Shown here one piece after another: positions 17,208 through 25,998 of a stretch of 59,491 nt of DNA. The position numbers and the translations under genes are program-made. This DNA is from Teichococcus aerophilus (GTDB lineage Bacteria > Pseudomonadota > Alphaproteobacteria > Acetobacterales > Acetobacteraceae), in NCBI RefSeq assembly GCF_014490485.1, contig NZ_JACTVA010000034.1, positions 1 to 59,491 on the forward strand, given 5' to 3'. The first letter of the stretch is position 1. Every line of letters begins with the position of its first letter. The notes beneath the pieces were generated by a model. The model saw only the letters and a program-made list of their open reading frames with translations. It ran no database searches and was not told the DNA's origin.

Positions 17208-17696
17208 ATGCGCCACCGCGCCCGCCCTATCGTCCCATTGGCCTTGGCCGTCCTGGCCCTGGGCGTCCTTGGCAAGCCCGCATCGGCGGACGGCCTGCGC
17301 TGGCAGCACCGGGAAAGCGCCAGCGGCGCCGTATTGGCCTGGGAGAAGCCGGATACAGATGACCAGCCGCTCGTGTTCAACTGCAACGCCAGCGACCGCA
17401 GCCTGCGGGTCGGCTACGTGCATCCGAGCGGGCAGCGGAGCCGGGATATCCCGCTGGAACTGAGCTCGGAAGGTGGGCGGGTGCAATTGCGGATGCAGGG
17501 CGAGCGCAGCGAACTCGATGATTCCTTCGTGCTGAGTACGCGGACCAGCCTGACGCCGGAGTTGATGAACGTGCTGAGCCGTGGCCGCCATCTGACCGTG
17601 CGCGTGCGCGGCGATGTCGCCCGCATCCCTCTCGCCGGCGCGGCGCCCGGCGTGGCCGAGCTGGCGCGAAAATGCGGCGCAACGCCCGCGGGCTAG
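17208..17696 (+). CDS. Small secreted protein of unknown function
   Basis: The 162-aa protein has a cleavable signal peptide (VPLALAVLALGVLGKPASA, cut near residue 27). The mature part of about 135 residues is beta-rich in appearance (ESASGAVLAWEKPDTDDQPL, FNCNASDRSLRVGYVHPSG). Two cysteines (in FNCN and RKCG) could form a disulfide in the periplasm. No family is recognised. It is divergent from the aldehyde dehydrogenase gene across 205 bp in which I see no clear promoter. A strong inverted repeat follows it. Confidence 0.72.
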   Translation: MRHRARPIVPLALAVLALGVLGKPASADGLRWQHRESASGAVLAWEKPDTDDQPLVFNCNASDRSLRVGYVHPSGQRSRDIPLELSSEGGRVQLRMQGERSELDDSFVLSTRTSLTPELMNVLSRGRHLTVRVRGDVARIPLAGAAPGVAELARKCGATPAG

Positions 17697-17714
17697 CGAA
17701 CCCCACCTTAACGC

Positions 17715-17735
17715 GCTGCAATGTGATATTGCAGC
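17715..17735. promoter_or_regulatory. Inverted repeat upstream of the GntR gene, candidate operator
   Basis: GCTGCAAT-GTGAT-ATTGCAGC is an 8-bp perfect inverted repeat (18 of the 20 flanking positions symmetric), 30 bp before the regulator start. Short palindromes of this spacing are typical of FCD-type GntR operators, so autoregulation is likely. It could also act as a terminator for the preceding gene, but no T-run follows. Confidence 0.55.
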
Positions 17736-17765
17736 CCCTCGCCGTTGGCTGGTAGCATCGGTCCC

Positions 17766-18470
17766 ATGCTGAACGATGCACCGACAGGTCTCATACGGCT
17801 GGCCGCCGAGGACATCATGTCCCTGGCCGAGCGGGCTTACCGGCGGCTGCGCGACGCGATCGTCGATGGCAGCCTGCCGGGGGGAGAGCGGGTTTCCGAA
17901 CGCTCCCTGGCCCACTCGCTCGGCATCTCCGCCCAGCCGGTGCGGGAGGCGCTGCAACGGCTGGAAGCCGAAGGCATGGTGGTCACCCTGCCCCGCCGCG
18001 GCACCCTGGTGGCGGAGTTCGGGCCGGAGCGCCTGGCGGAGATGGGGCTGATCCGCGTAGCGCTGGAAGGTACGGCAGCCGGGCTGGCGGCACGGCGGGC
18101 CGACCCTGCCAGCCTGGCGGAGCTGCACCGCCGGTTGCGCGCCATGCGCCCGCTGGCACAGGACGAGATCCCCCGCCTGGCGGAAGCCAACGAGGATTTC
18201 CACGAGGTCATCCACCGCATGTCCGGCAATGCGTTCCTGGTCCGGTCGCTGGAGGCGCTGCGGGCCTACGACCATTTCGGCCGGGTGCTCGCCCTGCGCT
18301 CCACGCCGCAGGAACCCCGCCTGGCCTGGCGGGAGCATGCCGGCATCCTCGCCGCGCTGCGGCGCCGGGACCCGGTGCAGGCGGAGGCGCGGATGCGCGC
18401 GCATGTCCAGCGCTCGCTGGAGGCCAGCGGTATCCTCGAGGCGCTCGAGCAGGAGGGAGGAGCGGCATGA
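17766..18470 (+). CDS. GntR-family regulator, FCD subfamily
   Basis: The 234-aa protein has an N-terminal winged helix-turn-helix, about residues 18-80: AYRRLRDAIVDGSLPGGERV, then SERSLAHSLGISAQPVREAL, then RLEAEGMV. The ligand-binding all-helical FCD domain covers about 90-225 (EANEDFHEVIHRMSGN, EHAGILAALRRRDPVQAEA, RMRAHVQRSL). Its His/Asp residues usually hold a metal and an organic acid. I used the ATG at 17766; a TTG seven codons earlier is weaker, and an ATG at 17817 is possible. The next gene, a Bug-type solute-binding protein 95 bp downstream, is the probable target besides the gene itself. Confidence 0.88.
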   Translation: MLNDAPTGLIRLAAEDIMSLAERAYRRLRDAIVDGSLPGGERVSERSLAHSLGISAQPVREALQRLEAEGMVVTLPRRGTLVAEFGPERLAEMGLIRVALEGTAAGLAARRADPASLAELHRRLRAMRPLAQDEIPRLAEANEDFHEVIHRMSGNAFLVRSLEALRAYDHFGRVLALRSTPQEPRLAWREHAGILAALRRRDPVQAEARMRAHVQRSLEASGILEALEQEGGAA

Positions 18471-18565
18471 CGCAGCCCCGTCCCGGCTAGTCCACCACAG
18501 GCGCAGGCACGCTTCCGCCCACGCCTCCCACACCGATGTCCAAGCAAAGAAAAAGGTAGAACGTC

Positions 18566-19537
18566 ATGACCGTCACCCGCCGCGCGGCGCTGGCCGCGCC
18601 CTTCGTCCTGGCCGCCGCAGGGCGCGCCCTGCCTGCCCGGGCCCAGGCCCCCTTCCCCAACCAGACCGTGCGCATCATCGTCCCCTACAGCCCTGGTGGC
18701 GCCTCCGACATCGCCGCGCGGCTGATCGCGGAGAAGCTGACGCCGCTGTGGAAGCAATCCGTCGTGGTGGAGAACCGCACCGGCGCCAACGGCATCGTCG
18801 GCAGCGACGCGGTGGCCAAGGCGCCGGCGGATGGCAGCACGCTGGGCTTCGTCTCGGTGAACCATGCGGTGAATGCGGCGCTGTACACGACGCCGTTCGA
18901 CACTCTGAAGGATTTCTCCGTCATCAGCGTCATCTACTCGGTGCCGCTGCTGCTGGTTACCGCGCCGGACTTCCCGGCGAAGTCGGTGCAGGAGCTGGCG
19001 GCGATGGTCAAGGCCAAGCCGGGCGCCATCACTTTCGCCGGCACCGGCGGCGCCGTGCACCTGGCGGCGGAGATGTTCGCCCACAAGGTTGGCGCGCCGA
19101 TGGTGCATGTGCCGTATCGCGGCTCGACCGCCGCGCATCCGGACCTGATCGGCGGCCGCGTGGATGTGATGTTCGATACGCTGGCGGCCGTTATCGGCCA
19201 CGTCCAGTCGGGCAAGCTGAAGGCGCTGGCCACCACCGCTGCACAGCGCCTGCCGATTCTGCCGGACCTGCCCACCGTGGCGGAAAGCGGCTTTCCGGGC
19301 TTCGAGGCCTCCACCTGGGGCGCCATCATCGGCCCGGCGGGCCTGCAGGCCCCGGTGGTGACCAAGATCGCCACGGATTCCATCGCGCAGCTGCAGGTGC
19401 CCTCCATCCAGGAGCGCATGGCAGCGTTGGGCGCCACCCCGGTCGGCAGCAAGCCGGAGGAGGCGCAGGCCTTCGTCCGTGCCGAGGTGGCCAAGTGGCA
19501 GGCCGTGGTGACCCAGGCGGGGATCGAGAAGCAGTAG
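18566..19537 (+). CDS. Bug-family (TctC-type) periplasmic solute-binding protein
   Basis: The 323-aa protein has a Tat/Sec-like signal (TRRAALAAPFVLAAAGRALPARA). The tripartite tricarboxylate transporter receptor fold follows: TVRIIVPYSPGGASDIAARL near residues 35-54, VENRTGANGIVGSDAVAKAP, and MVHVPYRGSTAAHPDLIGGR. These are the usual carboxylate-binding loops. Ligands of this family are mostly di- and tricarboxylates or aromatic acids; this one cannot be specified. No TctA/TctB membrane genes lie nearby, so it is an orphan receptor, as is common in bacteria with many Bug proteins. The upstream FCD regulator probably controls it. Confidence 0.93.
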   Translation: MTVTRRAALAAPFVLAAAGRALPARAQAPFPNQTVRIIVPYSPGGASDIAARLIAEKLTPLWKQSVVVENRTGANGIVGSDAVAKAPADGSTLGFVSVNHAVNAALYTTPFDTLKDFSVISVIYSVPLLLVTAPDFPAKSVQELAAMVKAKPGAITFAGTGGAVHLAAEMFAHKVGAPMVHVPYRGSTAAHPDLIGGRVDVMFDTLAAVIGHVQSGKLKALATTAAQRLPILPDLPTVAESGFPGFEASTWGAIIGPAGLQAPVVTKIATDSIAQLQVPSIQERMAALGATPVGSKPEEAQAFVRAEVAKWQAVVTQAGIEKQ

Positions 19538-19547
19538 CCCTCAACAG

Positions 19548-19581
19548 AAAACGGCACCCGGGGGGAACCGGGTGCCGTTTT
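19548..19581. terminator. Strong bidirectional intrinsic terminator
   Basis: A perfect 14-bp stem (AAAACGGCACCCGG with CCGGGTGCCGTTTT) with a 6-base GGGGAA loop lies between the convergent Bug gene and RND pump gene. The T-run on each strand is formed by the A/T ends of the stem, so it can stop transcription from both sides. Confidence 0.9.
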
Positions 19582-19613
19582 CCATTCAGTTCGGAAAGCC
19601 TGTCCTGTGCGTG

Positions 19614-22600
19614 TCAGGCTTCCGAATGCGTGCCGACCGGCGTTGCCGCCGCAGCCTGCCGCTGCCGGCCCGCGAAGCGGCGGGCGACGACGTAGAACAC
19701 CGGGGTGAAGATCAACCCGAACACCGTCACGCCCAGCATGCCGGCGAAGACCGCCGTTCCCAGGCTCTGCCGCATCTCGGCACCCGCGCCCGTGGCGATG
19801 GCCAGCGGCAGCACGCCCAGGATGAAGGCCAGCGAGGTCATCAGGATCGGCCGCAACCGCGTCCGCGCCGCGGCCTCCGCCGCCTGCCAGCGGGTCATGC
19901 CATCTGCCTCGGCGGCACGTGCGAACTCGACGATCAGGATGGCGTTCTTGGCGGCCAGGCCGATCAGCACCACCAGCCCGATCTGCACCAGCACGTTGTT
20001 GTCCAGCCCACGCCAGGAGACACCGGCCAGCGCCGCCAGCACCGACATCGGCGCGATCAGCACCACCGCCAGCGGCAGCAGCCAGCTTTCATACAGAGCC
20101 GCCAGCAGTAGGAAGACGAAGACGACGGCGAGGCCGAAGGCGATCGGCGCCGTGTTGCCCTGCGTGGTCTCCTGCAAGGCGATCTCCGTCCACTCGAAGC
20201 TGTAGCCCGGCGGCAGTTCCTTGGAGAGCAGCTGCGCCACGGCCGCGATGGCTTGGCCGGTGGAGACGCCCGGCGCGGCGACGCCCTGCACCTCGGCCGC
20301 AGGGAACAGGTTGTAGCGCGGCACGCGGTAGGGGCCCGTATCCTGCTCCAGCGACGCAATCGAGCCGATGGGCACCATGTCGCCCGCATCGTTGCGGGTG
20401 CGCAGCAGGGAGACGTCGCGCGTGCTGCGGCGCTGGCCTTCCTCCGCCTGCGCCGTCACCCGGTAGGTGCGGCCCAGAATGTTGAAGTCGTTCACGAAGG
20501 CGGAGCCGAGATAGACGGACAGCGTCTCCGACACGCGGGAGAGCGGCACGCCCAGCATCTCGGCCTTGCTACGGTCCACCTCGGCCCGCAGGGTCGGCGT
20601 CGAGGTGTTGAACAGCGTGAAGGCCATGGCGATCTCGGGCCGCTGGTTGGTGGCGCCGACGATGCGGTTGGTCACCGCCTCCAGCTCCCGCGCCCCACGG
20701 TCGCCACGGTCCTGGATGTAGAGTTTGAAGCCGCCACCGGTGCCGATGCCGGAGACGGAAGGCGGCGGGATCACCAGCGCGAAGGCGTCGCGCTGGGCGG
20801 AGACGGCGGCCTGCACCGCGCCGATCAGCGCGGGGTAGGAGATGTGCTCGGCCGTCCGCTTCTCGAAGGAATCGAGGGTGACGAAGATTACGCCGGTATT
20901 CGGCGCATTGGTGAAGGTGGCGCCATCGAAGCCGGTGAAGACGACGGTGTTGGACACGCCCGGAACCTGCAGCAGGTCCTTGGAAGCCTGGCGCATCACC
21001 GCATCCGTCCGGCCCAGCGTGGCGCCGGGCGGCAGCTGGAAGGCGGCGATCAGATAGCCACGGTCCAGCGGCGGGATCAGGCCGGTGGGCGTGGTGCGGA
21101 CAGTCTGGCCGGTCAGCACCAGCAGGCCGGCGAACAGCACCATGACGATGGCCGTCATCCGCACCAGCCGCCGCGTCAGCGCGCCGTAGCCGAGGGACAG
21201 TGCATCGAAGACGCGGTTGAAGCCGCGGAAGAACAGGCCGAACGGCGCACCGACGACCGCGCGCCAGCCCTTCGGCTTCTCATGCGAATGGGGCCGCAGC
21301 AGCAAGGCCGCCAGAGCGGGGGACAGCGTCAGCGACACCAGCGCCGACAGCAGGGTTGCGACGGCGATGGTGACGGCGAATTGCTGGTAGAACGCACCAG
21401 CCAAGCCCTCGATGAAGGCTGTTGGCACGAAGACGGCGCAGAGCACCAGGGCAATGGCGACGAGGGCGAACCCGACCTCGTCCATGGTGCGACGCGTGGC
21501 CGTCACCGGGTCCAACCCATTGGCCAGGTGCCGCTCCACATTCTCCACCACGACGATGGCGTCATCGACGACGATGCCGATGGCCAGGATCAGGCCGAAC
21601 ATGGACAGCGAGTTTAGCGTGATGCCAAGCGCGCCCATGAAGGCCAGCGTGCCGATGATGGAGACCGGGATGGCCACCAGCGGGATGATCGAGGCGCGCC
21701 AGGATTGCAAGAACACGATCACCACCAGCACGACGAGGATGATGGCCTCGATGAAGGTGTGGATCACCGCTTCCATCGACTGCTCGATGAACTGGGTGGT
21801 GTCGTAGACGATGCGGTAGTCGACGCCGGGCGGGAAGTCCCGCTTGGCGGTCTGCAACGTGGCATGCAACGACGCCGCCGTGGCGAGGGCGTTGGAGCCG
21901 GGGCGTTGGAACACCGGCATGGCCACCGCGCTCTCCGCACCCAGATAGGCGCGGAGCGTGTAGTCCTGGCTGCCCAACTCCACCCGCGCGACGTCGCGCA
22001 GGCGCAGGGGGGCGCCATCCTCGCCGGTCGATACGACGATGTCAGAGAATTCTTCCACCGAACGCAGGCGGCCAAGCGCCTGGATGTTCAGCTGGAAGGC
22101 CTCGCCGGAGACGTTGTTGGTCGGCGCATGGTTCAGGCCACCGGCCGCCACCTGCACGTTGGCGCGGCGCAGCGCCGCCACCACCTCGCCCGGCGTCAGG
22201 CCACGGGCGGCGATGCGGGCGGGATCCAGCCAGACGCGCATGGCGTAGTCGCCACCGCCGCCGAACAGCTGCACATCGCCGACGCCATCGAGCCGCGCCA
22301 GGCGGTCCTTGATGTTCAGCGAGGCATAGTTGGCCAGATACTGGTCGTCACGCGACCCGTCCGGGGAGACCAGATGGATCACCATCATGATGTCCGGCGA
22401 AGCCTTCTTCACGATGAGCCCGAGGGTGCGGACCTCTTCCGGCAGGCGCGGTTCGGCCACGGCCACACGGTTCTGCACCAGCACCTGCGCCTGGTCGATA
22501 TTGGTGCCCTGGCGGAACACCACATTGATGCTCAGCCGGCCATCGCCCGTCGATTGGGAGCTGACATAGAGCATGTTCTCGACGCCATTGATCTCCTGCT

Positions 22601-22802
22601 CGATCGGCGAGGCCACCGTCTCGGCGATGACGGCGGCGGAGGCACCCGGATACTGCGCCGTGATGGTCACGGTCGGCGGCGCGATTTCCGGGTACTCGCT
22701 GATCGGCAGCCGCAGGCCGGCGATGGCGCCGATCAGCAGGATGGCGATGGAGATGACCGCGGCGAAGACCGGCCGCGAGATGAAGAACTGGGCGAACCGC
22801 AT
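19614..22802 (-). CDS. RND efflux pump inner-membrane subunit (HAE1 family)
   Basis: At 1062 aa this is a full-length AcrB/MexF-type proton-driven drug exporter. It starts with the conserved MRFAQFFISRPVFAAVISI helix and the LPISEYPEIAPPTVTITAQYPG segment. Two large periplasmic loops and twelve predicted membrane helices follow. Helix IV carries the proton-relay region (GIVVDDAIVVVENVERHL). The C-terminal half repeats it with VLIGLAAKNAILIVEFARAA. The adaptor gene ends 11 bp upstream, and together they form the pump operon. No outer-membrane factor gene follows, so the pump must borrow a TolC/OprM-type channel encoded elsewhere. Substrates are unknown. Confidence 0.95.
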   Translation of the reverse strand: MRFAQFFISRPVFAAVISIAILLIGAIAGLRLPISEYPEIAPPTVTITAQYPGASAAVIAETVASPIEQEINGVENMLYVSSQSTGDGRLSINVVFRQGTNIDQAQVLVQNRVAVAEPRLPEEVRTLGLIVKKASPDIMMVIHLVSPDGSRDDQYLANYASLNIKDRLARLDGVGDVQLFGGGGDYAMRVWLDPARIAARGLTPGEVVAALRRANVQVAAGGLNHAPTNNVSGEAFQLNIQALGRLRSVEEFSDIVVSTGEDGAPLRLRDVARVELGSQDYTLRAYLGAESAVAMPVFQRPGSNALATAASLHATLQTAKRDFPPGVDYRIVYDTTQFIEQSMEAVIHTFIEAIILVVLVVIVFLQSWRASIIPLVAIPVSIIGTLAFMGALGITLNSLSMFGLILAIGIVVDDAIVVVENVERHLANGLDPVTATRRTMDEVGFALVAIALVLCAVFVPTAFIEGLAGAFYQQFAVTIAVATLLSALVSLTLSPALAALLLRPHSHEKPKGWRAVVGAPFGLFFRGFNRVFDALSLGYGALTRRLVRMTAIVMVLFAGLLVLTGQTVRTTPTGLIPPLDRGYLIAAFQLPPGATLGRTDAVMRQASKDLLQVPGVSNTVVFTGFDGATFTNAPNTGVIFVTLDSFEKRTAEHISYPALIGAVQAAVSAQRDAFALVIPPPSVSGIGTGGGFKLYIQDRGDRGARELEAVTNRIVGATNQRPEIAMAFTLFNTSTPTLRAEVDRSKAEMLGVPLSRVSETLSVYLGSAFVNDFNILGRTYRVTAQAEEGQRRSTRDVSLLRTRNDAGDMVPIGSIASLEQDTGPYRVPRYNLFPAAEVQGVAAPGVSTGQAIAAVAQLLSKELPPGYSFEWTEIALQETTQGNTAPIAFGLAVVFVFLLLAALYESWLLPLAVVLIAPMSVLAALAGVSWRGLDNNVLVQIGLVVLIGLAAKNAILIVEFARAAEADGMTRWQAAEAAARTRLRPILMTSLAFILGVLPLAIATGAGAEMRQSLGTAVFAGMLGVTVFGLIFTPVFYVVARRFAGRQRQAAAATPVGTHSEA

Positions 22803-22813
22803 AGCCTGATTCC

Positions 22814-23941
22814 TTAACGGGCGGCGGCGAGGCGGCCGTCGAGCGGTCTCGCCTCCGCCGTCACGCGCGTCCCTGGCCGGGCCAGATGCAGGCCGGCGAC
22901 GATCACCTGGTCATTCGGCGACAGGCCACTGCGGACGACGCGCAGGCCATCCACCACCGGGCCCAGCGTCACCGGCTTGGCACGCACCGTGCCGTCAGCG
23001 GCCACGGTCAGCACGACGCGGTTGGCCTGGTCGGCGGCGATGGCGGCGTCGGGCACCAGCAGCGTCTCTCCCTGGCCGACCGGCAGCCGCAGGCGGGCGA
23101 AGATGCCCGGGGTCAGGAACAGATCCTTGTTGGGCAGCAGGGCGCGGGCACGGATGGTGCCGGAACGCGCGCGCATCTCGCTGTCCAGGAAGTCGAGCTT
23201 GCCTTCCCGCTCCCAGCCCGCCTCATCGGCCAGGCGCAGGCGAATGCTGGGCGCTTCCGCCCCGGCGCGGGCTCCGCCGCCACGGGCCAGGCGGAGGTAG
23301 TCGGCCTCGCTCATGTCGAAGCTGGCGTAGATGGGGTCCAGCGTCAGGATGGTGGTCAGCAGCGTCGTACTGGCCTGCACCAGGTTGCCGGCATCGACGC
23401 GGCGGTCGGATGCACGGCCCGGCTGCGGGGCCCGCACCTCGGTCCAGGTCAGTTCCAGCTCGGCCTGGCGCAGCTTGGCGCGGGCGTCGGCCAGTTGGGC
23501 CTCGGCTTCGCGCTCGGCGCCGCGCCGGGTGTCCAGCTGGGCCTGGGGGGCGATGCGGTCCTGCACCAGCGGCGCGGTGCGGCGGATGTCCTGCCGGGCG
23601 AGGTCCAGCCGCGCCTGGGCACGGTCCAGCTCAGCCTGGGCGCTCAGCACGGCGATTTCGAAGGGCCGGCGGTCCAGCGTGAACAGCAGGTCGCCGGCCT
23701 TGACGATCTGGCCGTCGCGGAAATGCACCTGCTCAATCAGGCCGGAGACGCGGGGGCGCAGCTCCACCCGGGCGGAAGGCTCCAGCCGGGCGATGTGCTC
23801 CTCCCACTCGGTGATGTCACGGCGCAGGGGCTCGGCAACGGTCACGGTCGGCTGGGGCGGCTGCTGGGCCAGAATCGGCATCGCAGGCAGGGCCATCAGG
23901 ATGGCCATGGGAACAAGGGTCTTGCGGAAAGGGATGGGCAT
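22814..23941 (-). CDS. RND efflux periplasmic adaptor (membrane fusion protein)
   Basis: The 375-aa adaptor has an N-terminal signal (VPMAILMALPAMPILA). A beta-barrel/lipoyl region (RVSGLIEQVHFRDGQIVKAG) precedes a helical hairpin at about 95-165 (AQAELDRAQARLDLARQDIR). Lipoyl half-motif two (LTWTEVRAPQPGRASDRRVD) and the MexE-type C-terminal barrel with SFDMSEADYLRL complete it. There is no lipobox Cys, so it is not a classical lipoprotein. It connects the pump to an outer-membrane channel. The ATG has GGAGA upstream and faces the tetR gene across a 212-bp region with a double operator. Confidence 0.94.
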   Translation of the reverse strand: MPIPFRKTLVPMAILMALPAMPILAQQPPQPTVTVAEPLRRDITEWEEHIARLEPSARVELRPRVSGLIEQVHFRDGQIVKAGDLLFTLDRRPFEIAVLSAQAELDRAQARLDLARQDIRRTAPLVQDRIAPQAQLDTRRGAEREAEAQLADARAKLRQAELELTWTEVRAPQPGRASDRRVDAGNLVQASTTLLTTILTLDPIYASFDMSEADYLRLARGGGARAGAEAPSIRLRLADEAGWEREGKLDFLDSEMRARSGTIRARALLPNKDLFLTPGIFARLRLPVGQGETLLVPDAAIAADQANRVVLTVAADGTVRAKPVTLGPVVDGLRVVRSGLSPNDQVIVAGLHLARPGTRVTAEARPLDGRLAAAR

Positions 23942-23963
23942 GGCCTATCTCCGGGGCCGGGTG

Positions 23964-24004
23964 ATACCGACCGGTTCGTACCATGAATACGTACCGATCG
24001 GTAT
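23964..24004. promoter_or_regulatory. Double TetR-type operator between efflux operon and tetR
   Basis: Two 18-bp arms, ATACCGACCGGTTCGTAC and ATACGTACCGATCGGTAT, form an inverted repeat with 15 of 18 matching positions. Each arm contains its own ACCGNYCGGT palindrome (ACCGATCGGT is perfect). It starts 23 bp from the adaptor start codon and 150 bp from the tetR start, so it should repress the pump operon directly and perhaps the regulator too. Confidence 0.8.
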
Positions 24005-24153
24005 AAATGCAAGAGGCCGATGAACACCGCCGTTTCCGGCCGGATGGCGGGACATGGTAAATCGGTCGGCGTAACAATGGTTTGGGGGCCGATGGCTGCT
24101 TCCGCGAGCAAGCGTTAAGCTGCCTTCCCCCGCTGGAGAGGAGCGTTTCTGCC

Positions 24154-24762
24154 ATGGATGCCCCGGTAGCAACCCCGGTGACCAAACCCCGCAGCCCGGC
24201 GGCGCAGCGCCTGCACGCGGTGGCCAAGGACCTGTTCTATCGCCAGGGCATCCGGGCGACGGGGGTGGAGGAGCTCTGCCGCCTCGCCGGCACGACGAAG
24301 ATCAGCCTGTATCGCGCCTTCCCCTCCAAGGACGAGTTGATCGCCTCGGTCGTGCGGGACGAGTGCGAGGAGAACAGCACCTGCCAGCTCGACCAATCCT
24401 TCGACCCGGCGCTGCCCCTGCGTGACCGGCCGGCCGCCGTGATGAAGGCTGCGGCCGACGCCTTGCGCGTGCCGGGCTTCCGGGGCTGTGCCGTCGGGCT
24501 CGCCATCGCCGAGTTCCCGGACCCGGCGCACCCTGCCCGCAAGGTGGCCGACGCGCATAAACTGAAGAAGCGGGAGCAGATCCGGCAGCTCTGCGCCGAG
24601 GCCGGGGCGCCGGACCCTGCGACCCTTGGCGATGCGATGTTGATGCTGGTGGAGGGCGCCTTCGCCGCCGCCGCCTATCTCGGCAACGACGAAGCCGCGG
24701 GCGCGCTGGAGCGTGCGGGCCACCTGCTGCTGGCCGCCGCCCTGCCCCCGCCGGCGGATTGA
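24154..24762 (+). CDS. TetR-family regulator of the adjacent RND pump
   Basis: The 202-aa protein has a TetR DNA-binding domain at about residues 13-60 (RLHAVAKDLFYRQGIRATGV, EELCRLAGTTKISLYRAFPS). The C-terminal ligand domain includes CAVGLAIAEFPDPAHPARKV and LMLVEGAFAAAAYLGND. I placed the start at the ATG at 24154 because GGAGAGGAG precedes it; upstream in-frame codons look non-coding. It is divergent from the adaptor-pump operon with a clear double operator between them, the classical layout of a drug-sensing local repressor. The inducer is unknown. Confidence 0.9.
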   Translation: MDAPVATPVTKPRSPAAQRLHAVAKDLFYRQGIRATGVEELCRLAGTTKISLYRAFPSKDELIASVVRDECEENSTCQLDQSFDPALPLRDRPAAVMKAAADALRVPGFRGCAVGLAIAEFPDPAHPARKVADAHKLKKREQIRQLCAEAGAPDPATLGDAMLMLVEGAFAAAAYLGNDEAAGALERAGHLLLAAALPPPAD

Positions 24763-24766
24763 AAGC

Positions 24767-24787
24767 CCGGGCCGCCTGGCGGCCCGG
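24767..24787. terminator. Hairpin after tetR
   Basis: CCGGGCCG-CCTGG-CGGCCCGG forms an 8-bp perfect GC stem with a 5-base loop starting 5 bp after the tetR stop. No T-run follows. Confidence 0.5.
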
Positions 24788-24945
24788 AAGAAACTCCTCC
24801 CGCGTACCGAAAAGCGCATTGAAAGACCGCGAAGCGGCATGCGTTGATGGCACAGACGTCCATGGCCAGCCATGCCTGCCCCTGCGGGCAGGCCATGCGG
24901 CATACGCTGTCGCCAAGAAGACCACGCACGGGAGAAGACGACCCC

Positions 24946-25998
24946 ATGATTCAACGACGCCAGCTGCTTTCCGCGCTGCCAGCCATGCTGGCCGCCCCGG
25001 CCCTGCTGCGGCCATCGGCCGCCCGGGCCCAGGAAGTGACGCTGCGGCTGCACCACTTCCTGCCGCCCGTGGCCAATGTGCCGCGCTACTTCCTGACGCC
25101 CTGGGCGCGGAAGGTGGAGGCAGATTCGAACAACCGCATCAAGGTGCAGATCTTCCCCTCCATGCAGCTGGGCGGCGCGCCACCGCAATTGTTCGACCAG
25201 GCGCGGGACGGCGTGGCGGACCTGATCTGGACGCTGCCGGGCTACACCCCCAACCGCTTCCCGCGGCTGGAGGCCTTCGAGCTGCCCTTCATCGCCAATG
25301 CCCGTGCCGCGGTGAATGCCCGCGCCGCGCAGGAATACGCCGAGGCGCATCTGCAGGAGGAACTGCGCGAGGTCCACCCGATCTGCGTCTGGGCGCATGA
25401 TGGTGGGCTGATCCACGCCAACCGCGCCATCGCCACCATGGAGGATTTGCGCGGCCTGAAGCTGCGCTTCCCCACCCGGCTGGCGGGTGAGGCATTGCGG
25501 GCGCTGGGTGCGGCGCCGATCGGCATGCCCGTGCCGCAGGTGCCGGAAGCGCTGAGCCAGCGGGTACTGGATGGCGCCGTTGTCCCGTGGGAAGTGGTGC
25601 CGAGCATCAAGCTGCAGGAACTGGTGCGCTTCCACACCGCCATTCCCGGCAGCCCGACCCTGTACAGTGCCACCAACATCCTGGCGATGAACCCGGCGAA
25701 ATATGCCGGCCTGCCCGCCGACCTGCGCGCGGTGATCGACGCCAATAGCGGCATCCAGGCCGCCGCCGCCGCCGCCATTCCCTATGACGAGCAGGCCAAG
25801 GTGGTCGAGGAGATGGCCCGTAAGCGCGGCAACCAGATCGGCGCCATCAGCGAGGCCGAGAAGGCGCGCTGGATCGAGACGACCAAGCCGGTCATCGACA
25901 CCTGGCAGGCGAGCATGAAGGAGCGCGGCATCGATGGCGCCGCCTTGCTCGCCTCCGCCCAGGCCCTGATTGCCAAGCACGCCACGGCGGCCGGGTGA
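24946..25998 (+). CDS. dctP: TRAP transporter solute-binding protein (DctP family)
   Basis: The 350-aa protein captures an organic acid in the periplasm and delivers it to the QM permease. It begins with a signal peptide (LLSALPAMLAAPALLRPSAARA). DctP features include LHHFLPPVANVPRYFLTPWA, the FPSMQLGGAPPQLFDQARDG loop, and LRGLKLRFPTRLAGEALRAL, where the carboxylate-binding Arg lies in the KLRFP strand. The ATG at 24946 was chosen because the signal peptide starts there; the longer reading adds an implausible Cys/Arg-rich stretch. Its stop overlaps the small permease start by four bases, giving a P-Q-M operon. Ligand is not predictable. Confidence 0.93.
   Translation: MIQRRQLLSALPAMLAAPALLRPSAARAQEVTLRLHHFLPPVANVPRYFLTPWARKVEADSNNRIKVQIFPSMQLGGAPPQLFDQARDGVADLIWTLPGYTPNRFPRLEAFELPFIANARAAVNARAAQEYAEAHLQEELREVHPICVWAHDGGLIHANRAIATMEDLRGLKLRFPTRLAGEALRALGAAPIGMPVPQVPEALSQRVLDGAVVPWEVVPSIKLQELVRFHTAIPGSPTLYSATNILAMNPAKYAGLPADLRAVIDANSGIQAAAAAAIPYDEQAKVVEEMARKRGNQIGAISEAEKARWIETTKPVIDTWQASMKERGIDGAALLASAQALIAKHATAAG

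Noticed and set aside
16689-18533. 614-codon minus-strand frame across several genes
   Set aside because: It crosses the aldehyde dehydrogenase 5' end and runs antisense to the secreted-protein and gntR genes; only low-complexity sequence.
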